This document shows positions 1-4,844 of a stretch of 18,904 nucleotides of DNA, one piece after another. Source of the DNA: an uncultured Microcaldota archaeon (lineage in GTDB: Archaea; Micrarchaeota; Micrarchaeia; Anstonellales; Bilamarchaeaceae); NCBI GenBank assembly GCA_903835325.1, contig CAILMU010000126.1, forward strand, positions 1-18,904, given 5' to 3'. Under the pieces are notes generated by a model, which ran no database searches, was not told where the DNA came from, and saw nothing but the letters and a program-made list of their open reading frames with translations. Each line of letters begins with the position of its first letter. The first letter of the stretch is position 1. A program made the position numbers and the translations under genes.

Positions 1-97
1 CAACGACCGCCGGCTTGGTTGCGCCGCTGAGCGCAAGATAAATCGCGATCAGCACTAGCGCGGCCGCGAATCCCATCAAAACCATCTTCTGGTCCAT
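1..97 (-). CDS. N-terminus of a membrane-anchored protein (partial, runs off left edge)
   Basis: Only 32 residues are visible, beginning MDQKMVLMGF and continuing with a hydrophobic stretch rich in Ala, Leu, Ile and Val (about residues 5-24), then a short polar part. This looks like a single N-terminal signal anchor or uncleaved signal peptide. The ATG at 97 is preceded on the minus strand by GGAGGTG with a 6-nt spacer, a strong Shine-Dalgarno site, which fixes the start. The gene is divergent from the arginine decarboxylase gene. The body of the protein lies outside the window, so no function can be assigned. Confidence 0.6.
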   Translation of the reverse strand, partial: MDQKMVLMGFAAALVLIAIYLALSGATKPAVV

Positions 98-210
98 ACA
101 TAACACCTCCCATTGATTTTAGGGGAATCAAATCGTGACATCCCGGGCATCCGGCAGACGGATATCATCCGCGCTGCGCCCGGTGTCTCTTTGGAGCTAA
201 TGGGAACGAA

Positions 211-222
211 TATCTTTATTAA
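211..222 (+). promoter_or_regulatory. TATA box of the arginine decarboxylase gene
   Basis: CTTTATTAA (214-222) is centred 26 nt upstream of the ATG at 244. That is the usual archaeal TATA-to-transcription-start distance, so the mRNA is probably leaderless and begins at or just before the ATG. There is no Shine-Dalgarno sequence here. This favours 244 over the upstream in-frame TTG (235) and ATG (238). Confidence 0.55.
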
Positions 223-243
223 CTCTCTTTCAGTTTGATGTGC

Positions 244-792
244 ATGGAGTTCGTGCCTAAGAAAGTTTTTTTCACAAAGGGAGTTGGTAGGAGCAAAGAG
301 CAGCTGACATCGTTCGAGCTCGCGCTCCGCGATGCAGGGATAGCGCCGTACAATCTGGTGACCGTCTCGAGCATCATGCCGCCTGGGGCGAAGATGGTCT
401 CGCGCAAGGAAGGATCCAAGCATCTGAATCCGGGCCAGGTCGTCTTCGTCGTCATGTCCAGGATATCGGCGAACGAGCCGAACAGGCTGCTTGTGGCCTC
501 GGTCGGTTGCGCGATACCTTCCGAAAAGAAGAGCTATGGATACCTGAGCGAGCACCACGCCTACGGCCAGACCGAGGAGAAGGCAGGCGAATACGCGGAG
601 GACCTCGCCGCCTCGATGCTCGCATCCACATTGGGCATCGAGTTCGATCCGGAGAAAGCCTGGAACGAGCGCGAGAAATACTTCAAGATGAGCGGCAAGA
701 TAGTGCGGACAACGAACATCACGCAGTCCGCCGTGTCCGACAAGACCGGAAAATGGACATCTGTTGTGGCTGCGGCAGTTTTAATATTCTGA
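244..792 (+). CDS. pdaD: Pyruvoyl-dependent arginine decarboxylase
   Basis: This enzyme converts arginine to agmatine, the first step of archaeal polyamine synthesis. The 182-aa product (from ATG 244) contains VSSIMPP. In this family the chain self-cleaves between the two serines, here Ser42/Ser43, giving a beta chain and an alpha chain whose new N-terminus is the pyruvoyl group. SEHHAYG follows at about residues 102-108, and its Glu corresponds to the conserved catalytic acid. The small size (160-190 aa is usual) and the hydrophobic C-terminus fit the family. The gene is monocistronic and divergent from the gene at the left edge. Agmatine made here would feed aminopropyl donors for hypusine synthesis, which links it functionally to the two deoxyhypusine synthase genes at the other end of the window. 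No agmatinase or ureohydrolase is present. Confidence 0.93.
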   Translation: MEFVPKKVFFTKGVGRSKEQLTSFELALRDAGIAPYNLVTVSSIMPPGAKMVSRKEGSKHLNPGQVVFVVMSRISANEPNRLLVASVGCAIPSEKKSYGYLSEHHAYGQTEEKAGEYAEDLAASMLASTLGIEFDPEKAWNEREKYFKMSGKIVRTTNITQSAVSDKTGKWTSVVAAAVLIF

Positions 793-852
793 GCCTTCAA
801 TAGTATCTCTATTATAGCATATATGCAGCGACAGTATTTAGGTGATTGAAGA

Positions 853-1293
853 ATGGGATTGTTCGACTCTATCCTCGGGAATGATAGCAAGGCAGATGCG
901 CCATCGGCCGATAACGGGTCCAAGACATCGAATCCTTTCAGCGTGCAGCTGTCTTTCTCTCCGCTGCGTCTTGCCGCCAACCGCAAGAACTCGGTGCTGA
1001 TGAATGTCCGGGTGAAGAACATCTCCCCGGATGACCAGCTGGTCTCTGTGGATGCCCTCCTCCCGAAGAACGCTATGATGGGCTTCGATTCATCCGGCAT
1101 CAACAAGGCGGTGGAGAAGCGCGTCGGCGACCTGAAGGCAGGGGGCAGCATCGACGTGCCGATAGAGATATTCGCAAGCAACCAGACGAAGGAAGGCAGC
1201 TACGGCCTCCAGATCACTGTCTTCGCCCACTACATAGGGTACGAGAAAGTGATAGGATACATCAAGAAGAGCGCCTCTTTGAGAGTCGTCTGA
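853..1293 (+). CDS. Conserved-looking hypothetical protein, predicted beta-sandwich
   Basis: The 146-aa protein is not one I recognise. Residues 1-30 are a polar, Ser/Asp-rich, probably flexible segment after MGLFDSILG. Residues 32-145 alternate short hydrophobic strands (FSVQLSFSPLRL, SVLMNVRVKN, IDVPIEIFA, YGLQITVFAHY, SASLRVV), the pattern of an immunoglobulin-like or arrestin-like beta-sandwich. It has no signal peptide, membrane segment or Cys, so it is probably cytosolic. The start is supported by GGTGATT at 841-847, 8 nt spacer from the ATG. An AT-rich stretch at 811-825 is a plausible TATA box. It is convergent with the winged-helix gene to the right. The N-terminal MGLFDS resembles Spo0M/arrestin-like starts, but that is a guess. 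Confidence 0.75.
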   Translation: MGLFDSILGNDSKADAPSADNGSKTSNPFSVQLSFSPLRLAANRKNSVLMNVRVKNISPDDQLVSVDALLPKNAMMGFDSSGINKAVEKRVGDLKAGGSIDVPIEIFASNQTKEGSYGLQITVFAHYIGYEKVIGYIKKSASLRVV

Positions 1294-1294
1294 T

Positions 1295-1332
1295 AGGGAT
1301 AGCCAGAACCATTTTTCTTGTTTCTTATCCCT
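1295..1332 (+). terminator. T-rich termination region between convergent genes
   Basis: Just after the stop at 1293 there is a T-rich run (1312-1326) typical of archaeal termination. It is flanked by a 7-bp inverted repeat, AGGGATA (1295-1301) and TATCCCT (1326-1332). The right arm overlaps the end of the winged-helix gene on the other strand. Confidence 0.4.
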
Positions 1333-1591
1333 CAGTGCTCTTCATGAGCTCATCGATGGAGTTCGCGGCCTTCATGCCTTTCTCCGTGAGCCTCACGAAT
1401 TTCTTCTTGCCTTTGCTGTCGACCGTGACATATCCGTTCTCGAGCAGCCTCGCGACGATATGGCTCGTGTACACGAAAGTCACCCCGCTCTGTTTCGCCA
1501 GCTTCGATATGTGCCATACGGATTCCGGTTCGCGCAGCAGCTTCATGATCATGCACGGCTTCGCCCGTGCGAATGTTTCGAACAATCCCAT
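1325..1591 (-). CDS. Small winged-helix DNA-binding protein
   Basis: The 88-aa protein from ATG 1591 is a single winged helix-turn-helix domain of MarR/PadR-like size. The segment PESVWHISKLAKQSGV gives helices 1-2, TFVYTSHIVARLLENGYV the recognition helix, and VTVDSKGKKKFVRLTEKGM the wing followed by the usual LTEKG motif. It is probably a transcription regulator or nucleic-acid-binding protein; no ligand can be inferred. The frame stays open to 1666, but the extension is Gly/Pro-rich and unlike a folded domain. A TATA sequence (TTTATTAA on the plus strand, 1616-1623) centred about 28 nt upstream of ATG 1591 supports a leaderless start there. It stands alone, convergent with the gene to its left. 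Confidence 0.82.
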   Translation of the reverse strand: MGLFETFARAKPCMIMKLLREPESVWHISKLAKQSGVTFVYTSHIVARLLENGYVTVDSKGKKKFVRLTEKGMKAANSIDELMKSTEG

Positions 1592-1615
1592 GGTAGATTT
1601 GGTTCCTCCATAATG

Positions 1616-1623
1616 TTTATTAA
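1616..1623 (-). promoter_or_regulatory. TATA box of the winged-helix gene
   Basis: TTAATAAA on the minus strand lies about 28 nt upstream of ATG 1591, supporting a leaderless transcript. The same octamer, TTTATTAA, is the TATA core of the arginine decarboxylase gene. Confidence 0.5.
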
Positions 1624-1748
1624 CCAGCCCGCCATTTCCCGGCGTCCCGGATGCCGAAGGGCGCATGAATTCTACGTCGTTGATGATGCCCGCGCGTGCA
1701 TAGGAAGCCTTTTATTTGTGGACCTCACGTCGATGCACCCTCGATACA

Positions 1749-1757
1749 TTTATAAAA
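1749..1757 (+). promoter_or_regulatory. TATA box upstream of the two-repeat mini-protein
   Basis: TTTATAAAA is a near-consensus archaeal TATA box. It predicts transcription starting near 1779, which leaves an unusually long 5' leader (about 70 nt) before the ATG at 1848. Confidence 0.6.
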
Positions 1758-1795
1758 GATACCTCGGAAATAGACGTGGCCCATCTCTAATTCGA

Positions 1796-1843
1796 ATGGG
1801 AGGACAACCGCCAGGATATCCTTGGCGGCAAAAACGAAGGTGA
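1796..1843 (+). promoter_or_regulatory. Leader with hairpin and a 15-codon upstream ORF
   Basis: Between the predicted transcription start and the mini-protein gene there is an imperfect hairpin. CCGCCA (1808-1813) pairs with TGGCGG (1823-1828), extended by GG/CC around an ATAT loop with one bulged T. The same segment is inside a short ORF, ATG 1796 to TGA 1843 (MGGQPPGYPWRQKRR). Its stop codon overlaps the Shine-Dalgarno GGTGA (1839-1843) of the downstream gene. This geometry could couple or attenuate translation, but no conservation data are available. Confidence 0.35.
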
Positions 1844-1847
1844 CTAA

Positions 1848-2063
1848 ATGGGATCAAAAATCGGATCAGAAAAAATCTCTAGGGAAGACGGATATCTCTA
1901 TTATATAGGGAAGGACGGTTTTGTCTGGGCAGCGCCCATGAAGCACAACACCCGGGGAAGGAAGAAAAAGGTCGGTTCCGAGAAGATTTCCAAGGAATCC
2001 GGCTTCATGTACTACCTCGGCAAGGACGGGTACGTATACAAGGCAAAATTGAAAAATGCTTAA
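1848..2063 (+). CDS. Two-repeat basic mini-protein
   Basis: This 71-aa Lys-rich protein consists of two tandem copies of a 29-residue unit, K4-K32 and K41-K69, identical at 18 of 29 positions. The shared core is GSEKIS, then a Gly, a Tyr-Tyr pair and GKDG followed by an aromatic residue. A basic linker (HNTRGRKKK) joins them. It has no Cys or membrane segment. I recall similar short proteins in DPANN archaea, without a function. The Tyr/Gly/Lys pattern and basic charge suggest a small beta-hairpin fold that may bind nucleic acid or the ribosome, which is inference. The start is set by GGTGA at 1839 with 5-nt spacing. The ribosomal operon follows immediately on the same strand, after a terminator-like hairpin. 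Confidence 0.82.
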   Translation: MGSKIGSEKISREDGYLYYIGKDGFVWAAPMKHNTRGRKKKVGSEKISKESGFMYYLGKDGYVYKAKLKNA

Positions 2064-2080
2064 ATCCTTTAGTTGGAGCT

Positions 2081-2106
2081 TGGGGGTTCCCTCCCCCACC
2101 CTTTTT
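2081..2106 (+). terminator. Hairpin plus T-run after the mini-protein gene
   Basis: TGGGGG (2081-2086) and CCCCCA (2093-2098) form a 6-bp stem with a 6-nt loop, followed by TTTTT (2102-2106). It resembles an intrinsic terminator. Its T-run merges into the TATA box of the downstream eS6 gene. Confidence 0.5.
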
Positions 2107-2113
2107 AAAATAA
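2101..2113 (+). promoter_or_regulatory. TATA box of the eS6-aIF2 gamma operon
   Basis: CTTTTTAAAATAA is centred near 2107, placing transcription start near 2133. The short leader then carries GGTGA (2152-2156), 5 nt before the ATG at 2161. Confidence 0.55.
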
Positions 2114-2160
2114 CCTCTACTAATTTTTCGTTATTCGTTATCTAATTACAAGGTGAACCA

Positions 2161-2550
2161 ATGCGGATTGTAATCTCAGAACCAAAAAGCGGCAAGAGCT
2201 ACCAGGCCGAGCTCGCAAAAGACAAGGAAGCCCAGATAATCGGCAAGAAGATCGGCGCCAGCCTGGATGGCAACCTGGTCGGCGCTGCCGGCTACACGCT
2301 GGAGCTCACCGGCGGAAGCGACGCGAGCGGCTTCCCAATGAAGCCAGACACCCAAGGCTCGGCAAGGAAATTCTCTTTGATGAGCAAAGGGGTCGGTTTC
2401 AGGGTTGCGGAGAAGGGCGAGCGCAAGCGCAAGCACATCCGCGGGAACGCGTATTCGTCCGAGATAGCGCAGGTGAACGCGAAGGTGACAGCGGCTGGGC
2501 CCACCCCGCTAGAGCAGCTTTTCCCCAAGGTTGAAAAGGAGAAGAAATAA
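2161..2550 (+). CDS. rps6e: Small-subunit ribosomal protein eS6
   Basis: The 129-aa protein is a component of the 30S subunit. The family signature is clear: the N-terminal strand MRIVISEPKSGKSYQ, a glycine-rich GGSDASGFPMKPD segment (about residues 60-72), and the basic KGERKRKHIRGN stretch followed by EIAQVNAKV. The length is the normal compact archaeal form, without the long phosphorylated C-terminal tail of eukaryotic S6. It starts at ATG 2161 with a good Shine-Dalgarno site. Its stop codon TAA (2548-2550) shares one base with the ATG of the aIF2 gamma gene. The eS6-aIF2 gamma pairing is a widespread archaeal gene order, so the two are very likely cotranscribed and translationally coupled. 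Confidence 0.95.
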   Translation: MRIVISEPKSGKSYQAELAKDKEAQIIGKKIGASLDGNLVGAAGYTLELTGGSDASGFPMKPDTQGSARKFSLMSKGVGFRVAEKGERKRKHIRGNAYSSEIAQVNAKVTAAGPTPLEQLFPKVEKEKK

Positions 2551-3746
2551 TGCAAGCCGATATGAACATAGGCATGCTCGGGCATGTCGACCATGGCAAG
2601 ACCACCCTGACGAAAGCCTTGACCGGCAAATGGACAGACACCCACAGCGAGGAGATAAAACGGGGGATCTCGATACGCCTGGGCTATGCCGACGCTTATC
2701 TTTACCAGGACGAGAAGACCAAGAAGTTCTATCCTGACAAGGAATCATGCGCAAAAGACGGGGGGAAGCCGAAACTCGTCCGCAAGATATCCATCGTGGA
2801 CGCTCCCGGCCACGAGACGCTGATGACGACCGTCATCTCGGCGACCAGCATCCTGGACGGCGTGATATTCCTGATAGCAGCCAACGAGCCGTGCCCGCAG
2901 CCCCAGACGACCGAGCATCTCCTTGTCCTGAATTCCACTGGGATAAAGAACATCATAATCGTTCAGACGAAGATAGACCTCGTCTCCCGGGAGAAGGCGA
3001 TAGAGAGCTATAATCAGATAAAGGCGTTCCTGAAAGGCTCATCGGCCGAGAACGCGCCGATAATCCCTGTTTCGGCCAATTACGGGCTGAATATCGACGC
3101 TCTTCTTGCGACCATCAACGATGTGATGAAACCGCCGGAAAGAGACGAGAAGGCGCCCATGCGCATGTACATCTCGCGGTCATTCGACATCAACAAGCCA
3201 GGGACAGAGATAAAGAACCTGAAAGGCGGGGTAATCGGCGGCTCTGTGGTCCAGGGCGCGCTCAAACTGGGGGACGAGATAGAGATAAGCCCCGGTGTGA
3301 CCCGCAAGGAAGGCACGAAACCCGCATCCATCATCTGCAAGGTCATCAGCCTCATGGAAGAGGCCGAGAAGCTCGAAATCGCGCATCCCGGCGGCCTGGT
3401 CGCTGTAGGCACGACGCTGGATCCATCGCTCACGAAATCCGATGCGCTCGTCGGCTCTATCCTAGGCCGGAAAGGCGAGGTGCCGGAATCTGTCGATGTT
3501 ATCAAGGTGAAATACACCCTGCTGAAAAGGGCAGACCTGGAGAATTCGCCTCTGCGCGAGAACGAGCCGGTTGTTGTCAATGTGCACACATCCACTTCGG
3601 TGGGTTTCGTGACCGGGCTTGCTAAAGGCATCGCGACGATAAAACTCAAGAAGCCGAGCGTGGTCTACAAGGACCTGCACGTGGCTCTTTCCAGGAAAGT
3701 CGGCCAGAGATGGCGCCTGTCTGCATGGGGCAACATCGTCGCGTAG
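2550..3746 (+). CDS. eif2g: Translation initiation factor aIF2 subunit gamma
   Basis: This is the GTPase core of the heterotrimeric factor that delivers initiator Met-tRNA to the ribosome. The 398-aa protein has G1 GHVDHGKT (11-18), switch I containing RGISIRLG (38-45), G3 DAPGHE (84-89), G4 as QTKID (139-143) and G5 SAN (175-177). Two beta-barrel domains follow, ending in WRLSAWGNIVA, the usual C-terminus. Two departures stand out. The Cys-rich zinc knuckle normally lying between switch I and G3 is reduced to one Cys (C67), and the Asn of the NKxD motif is Thr140. The length is slightly below the usual 405-415. The start overlaps the eS6 stop by one base. The alpha and beta subunits are not in the window. 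Confidence 0.95.
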   Translation: MQADMNIGMLGHVDHGKTTLTKALTGKWTDTHSEEIKRGISIRLGYADAYLYQDEKTKKFYPDKESCAKDGGKPKLVRKISIVDAPGHETLMTTVISATSILDGVIFLIAANEPCPQPQTTEHLLVLNSTGIKNIIIVQTKIDLVSREKAIESYNQIKAFLKGSSAENAPIIPVSANYGLNIDALLATINDVMKPPERDEKAPMRMYISRSFDINKPGTEIKNLKGGVIGGSVVQGALKLGDEIEISPGVTRKEGTKPASIICKVISLMEEAEKLEIAHPGGLVAVGTTLDPSLTKSDALVGSILGRKGEVPESVDVIKVKYTLLKRADLENSPLRENEPVVVNVHTSTSVGFVTGLAKGIATIKLKKPSVVYKDLHVALSRKVGQRWRLSAWGNIVA

Positions 3747-3772
3747 CGAGAGTCGTTTTATTCAAAAAACGC

Positions 3773-3792
3773 GGAGGGGGAGCGCCCCCTCC
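3773..3792 (+). terminator. GC-rich hairpin after aIF2 gamma
   Basis: GGAGGGGG (3773-3780) and CCCCCTCC (3785-3792) form a perfect 8-bp stem closed by AGCG, 27 nt after the stop codon. It is followed by a modest T-rich stretch (3794-3798). It probably ends or stabilises the eS6-aIF2 gamma mRNA. Confidence 0.45.
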
Positions 3793-3859
3793 TCATTTTC
3801 CATGGTCCTTTCTGATCCTCCCCCCATTAGCTCTCCTAGAGTGTTTTCTGGGTTTAATA

Positions 3860-3935
3860 CCTCGCAGCCCGGAAGGAACGGCGCACCGTTCCTTACGCCC
3901 CGCGAACGCTTTTGCGTTCGCTCGGTGCTGCGTGG
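3860..3935 (+). ncRNA. Candidate structured RNA, three-way junction
   Basis: Two perfect hairpins lie side by side: P2, AAGGAACGG (3873-3881) with CCGTTCCTT (3886-3894), loop CGCA; and P3, GCGAACGC (3902-3909) with GCGTTCGC (3914-3921), loop TTTT. They are enclosed by P1, CGCAGC (3863-3868) with GCTGCG (3927-3932), extended outward by CC/GG after one T-T mismatch and inward by CC/GG with one bulge. A T-rich stretch (3951-3962) follows, suitable for termination. There is no coding ORF of note. It could be a separate small RNA or part of the aIF2 gamma 3' UTR. It does not match an RNA family I know. The rest of the 3747-3998 gap shows nothing else clear. Confidence 0.35.
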
Positions 3936-3998
3936 ACGGGGGCGAGCAGATTTATTCTTTTTGGTATTAGTAGTTAAGATGCTAGCAATCTCATCACT

Positions 3999-4082
3999 AC
4001 CGAGGTCGCCTAGCCCGGTATGGCGGCAGGTTGCTAACCTGTTGCGCGCAAGCGTCCGGGAGTTCAAATCTCCCCCTCGGTG
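3999..4082 (+). tRNA. trnS-GCT: tRNA-Ser (anticodon GCT)
   Basis: The acceptor ACCGAGG (3999-4005) pairs with CCTCGGT (4075-4081) and G4082 is the discriminator base. The anticodon loop TTGCTAA carries GCT at 4033-4035, on a GCAGG/CCTGT stem. The T arm is GGGAG-TTCAAAT-CTCCC. A long variable arm with a GCAA loop makes it a class II tRNA, as expected for Ser. The CCA end is not encoded and no intron is seen. It reads AGC and AGT codons. Confidence 0.93.
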
Positions 4083-4087
4083 ATCTA

Positions 4088-4094
4088 TTTTTTT
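4088..4094 (+). terminator. T7 terminator of the tRNA gene
   Basis: A run of seven T residues starts 6 nt after the tRNA 3' end. Confidence 0.5.
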
Positions 4095-4133
4095 ATGTTT
4101 ATGATTCATTTTCGTTTCGGACAAGGTTTTTCA

Positions 4134-4556
4134 ATGGTTTCTCAATCTATTCTCGTTGTCGCAGCAATCATCCGCAAAGACGGCAAGTTTCTTATCGCCC
4201 GACGCTTGGATGACGGCACCCCCGACGCCTTGAAATGGGAATTCCCCGGCGGAAAGGTCGAGCATGGCGAGAATCCAAAAACCGCGCTTTTACGCGAAAT
4301 AAAAGAGGAGTTGGGGATTATCATCGGGAACCTCGAACCATTCGAGACAGTCTCGTTCGTGAAAGAAAAATCAAAAACAATAAAGGAAAAGATAACCATC
4401 GAATCCTATCTCGCTGATTGGCAGACTGGTGAAATCGAACTGTCCGGATGCTCGGATGCCAGATTGGTTGGTTTGAATGAGATGGACGAATCCGGGGGAT
4501 TCGATTTCCTGGATGCTGATAAAAAAATAATAGCGAGGCTAAAAAAATCGGTCTAG
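4134..4556 (+). CDS. Nudix hydrolase, MutT-like
   Basis: This 140-aa protein is predicted to hydrolyse a nucleoside diphosphate-X compound, most likely an oxidised or non-canonical NTP. The Nudix box is complete: G40, E46, then REIKEELGI (54-62) matching GX5EX7REUXEEXGU, with the metal-binding glutamates present. The N-terminal ILVVAAIIRKDGKFLIARR and WEFPGGKVE are typical of the MutT/CTP-pyrophosphohydrolase branch. The frame is open upstream to a GTG at 4080 that overlaps the tRNA end, so I take ATG 4134, where MutT-like proteins normally begin; a weak AAGGT lies about 8 nt upstream. The gene is convergent with the 69-aa gene to its right. The substrate cannot be fixed from sequence. Confidence 0.88.
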   Translation: MVSQSILVVAAIIRKDGKFLIARRLDDGTPDALKWEFPGGKVEHGENPKTALLREIKEELGIIIGNLEPFETVSFVKEKSKTIKEKITIESYLADWQTGEIELSGCSDARLVGLNEMDESGGFDFLDADKKIIARLKKSV

Positions 4557-4576
4557 GCGCTCGCCTCCTCTCCAAA

Positions 4577-4786
4577 TCAGATATCGATGATGCCTGAAGT
4601 CAATATCATCATCGCATCCTTCGCGCTGAACCCCGCCTTCACCAGTTCGTTATAGCTCTTCTTGATTACTTTCGCTTTCAATTCCGGTATCTTGGATTTG
4701 AGCGTCATCTCCAGCTTCTTCTCTTTGGATTCTATCTTGCCTTTCATGTATTTGTCGAATGTCTCTTGCAGCGTCTCGCTTTCCAT
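4577..4786 (-). CDS. 69-aa helical protein at the end of the copper gene set
   Basis: I do not recognise this protein. It is highly charged and Lys/Glu-rich through residue 45 and is predicted to be almost entirely alpha-helical, possibly a coiled coil. It ends in a hydrophobic segment (FSAKDAMMILTSGIIDI). It contains no Cys or His pair that would suggest metal binding. AGGTG at 4793-4797 (minus strand) lies 6 nt before ATG 4786, which decides the start over the GTG at 4795. It follows copA by 58 nt on the same strand, but a TTTAAT box (about 4821-4827) could give it its own promoter. Membership of the copper operon is therefore uncertain. Confidence 0.65.
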   Translation of the reverse strand: MESETLQETFDKYMKGKIESKEKKLEMTLKSKIPELKAKVIKKSYNELVKAGFSAKDAMMILTSGIIDI

Positions 4787-4844
4787 GAAAATCACCTAAC
4801 AGATAATGTCGGCATTCGGGATTAAAGGATGACTGTCGGCCAGT

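Noticed and set aside
1592..1666. N-terminal extension of the small winged-helix protein
   Set aside because: Gly/Pro-rich sequence unlike the domain, and the TATA box lies within it at 1616-1623.
3860..4082. Integration site or mobile element at the tRNA-Ser gene
   Set aside because: No direct repeat of the tRNA 3' end, no integrase and no change to foreign-looking genes next to it.
3710..4213. Short open frames across the aIF2 gamma 3' end, hairpin region and tRNA
   Set aside because: They run through structured RNA and tRNA sequence, have no ribosome-binding site and no recognisable protein features.
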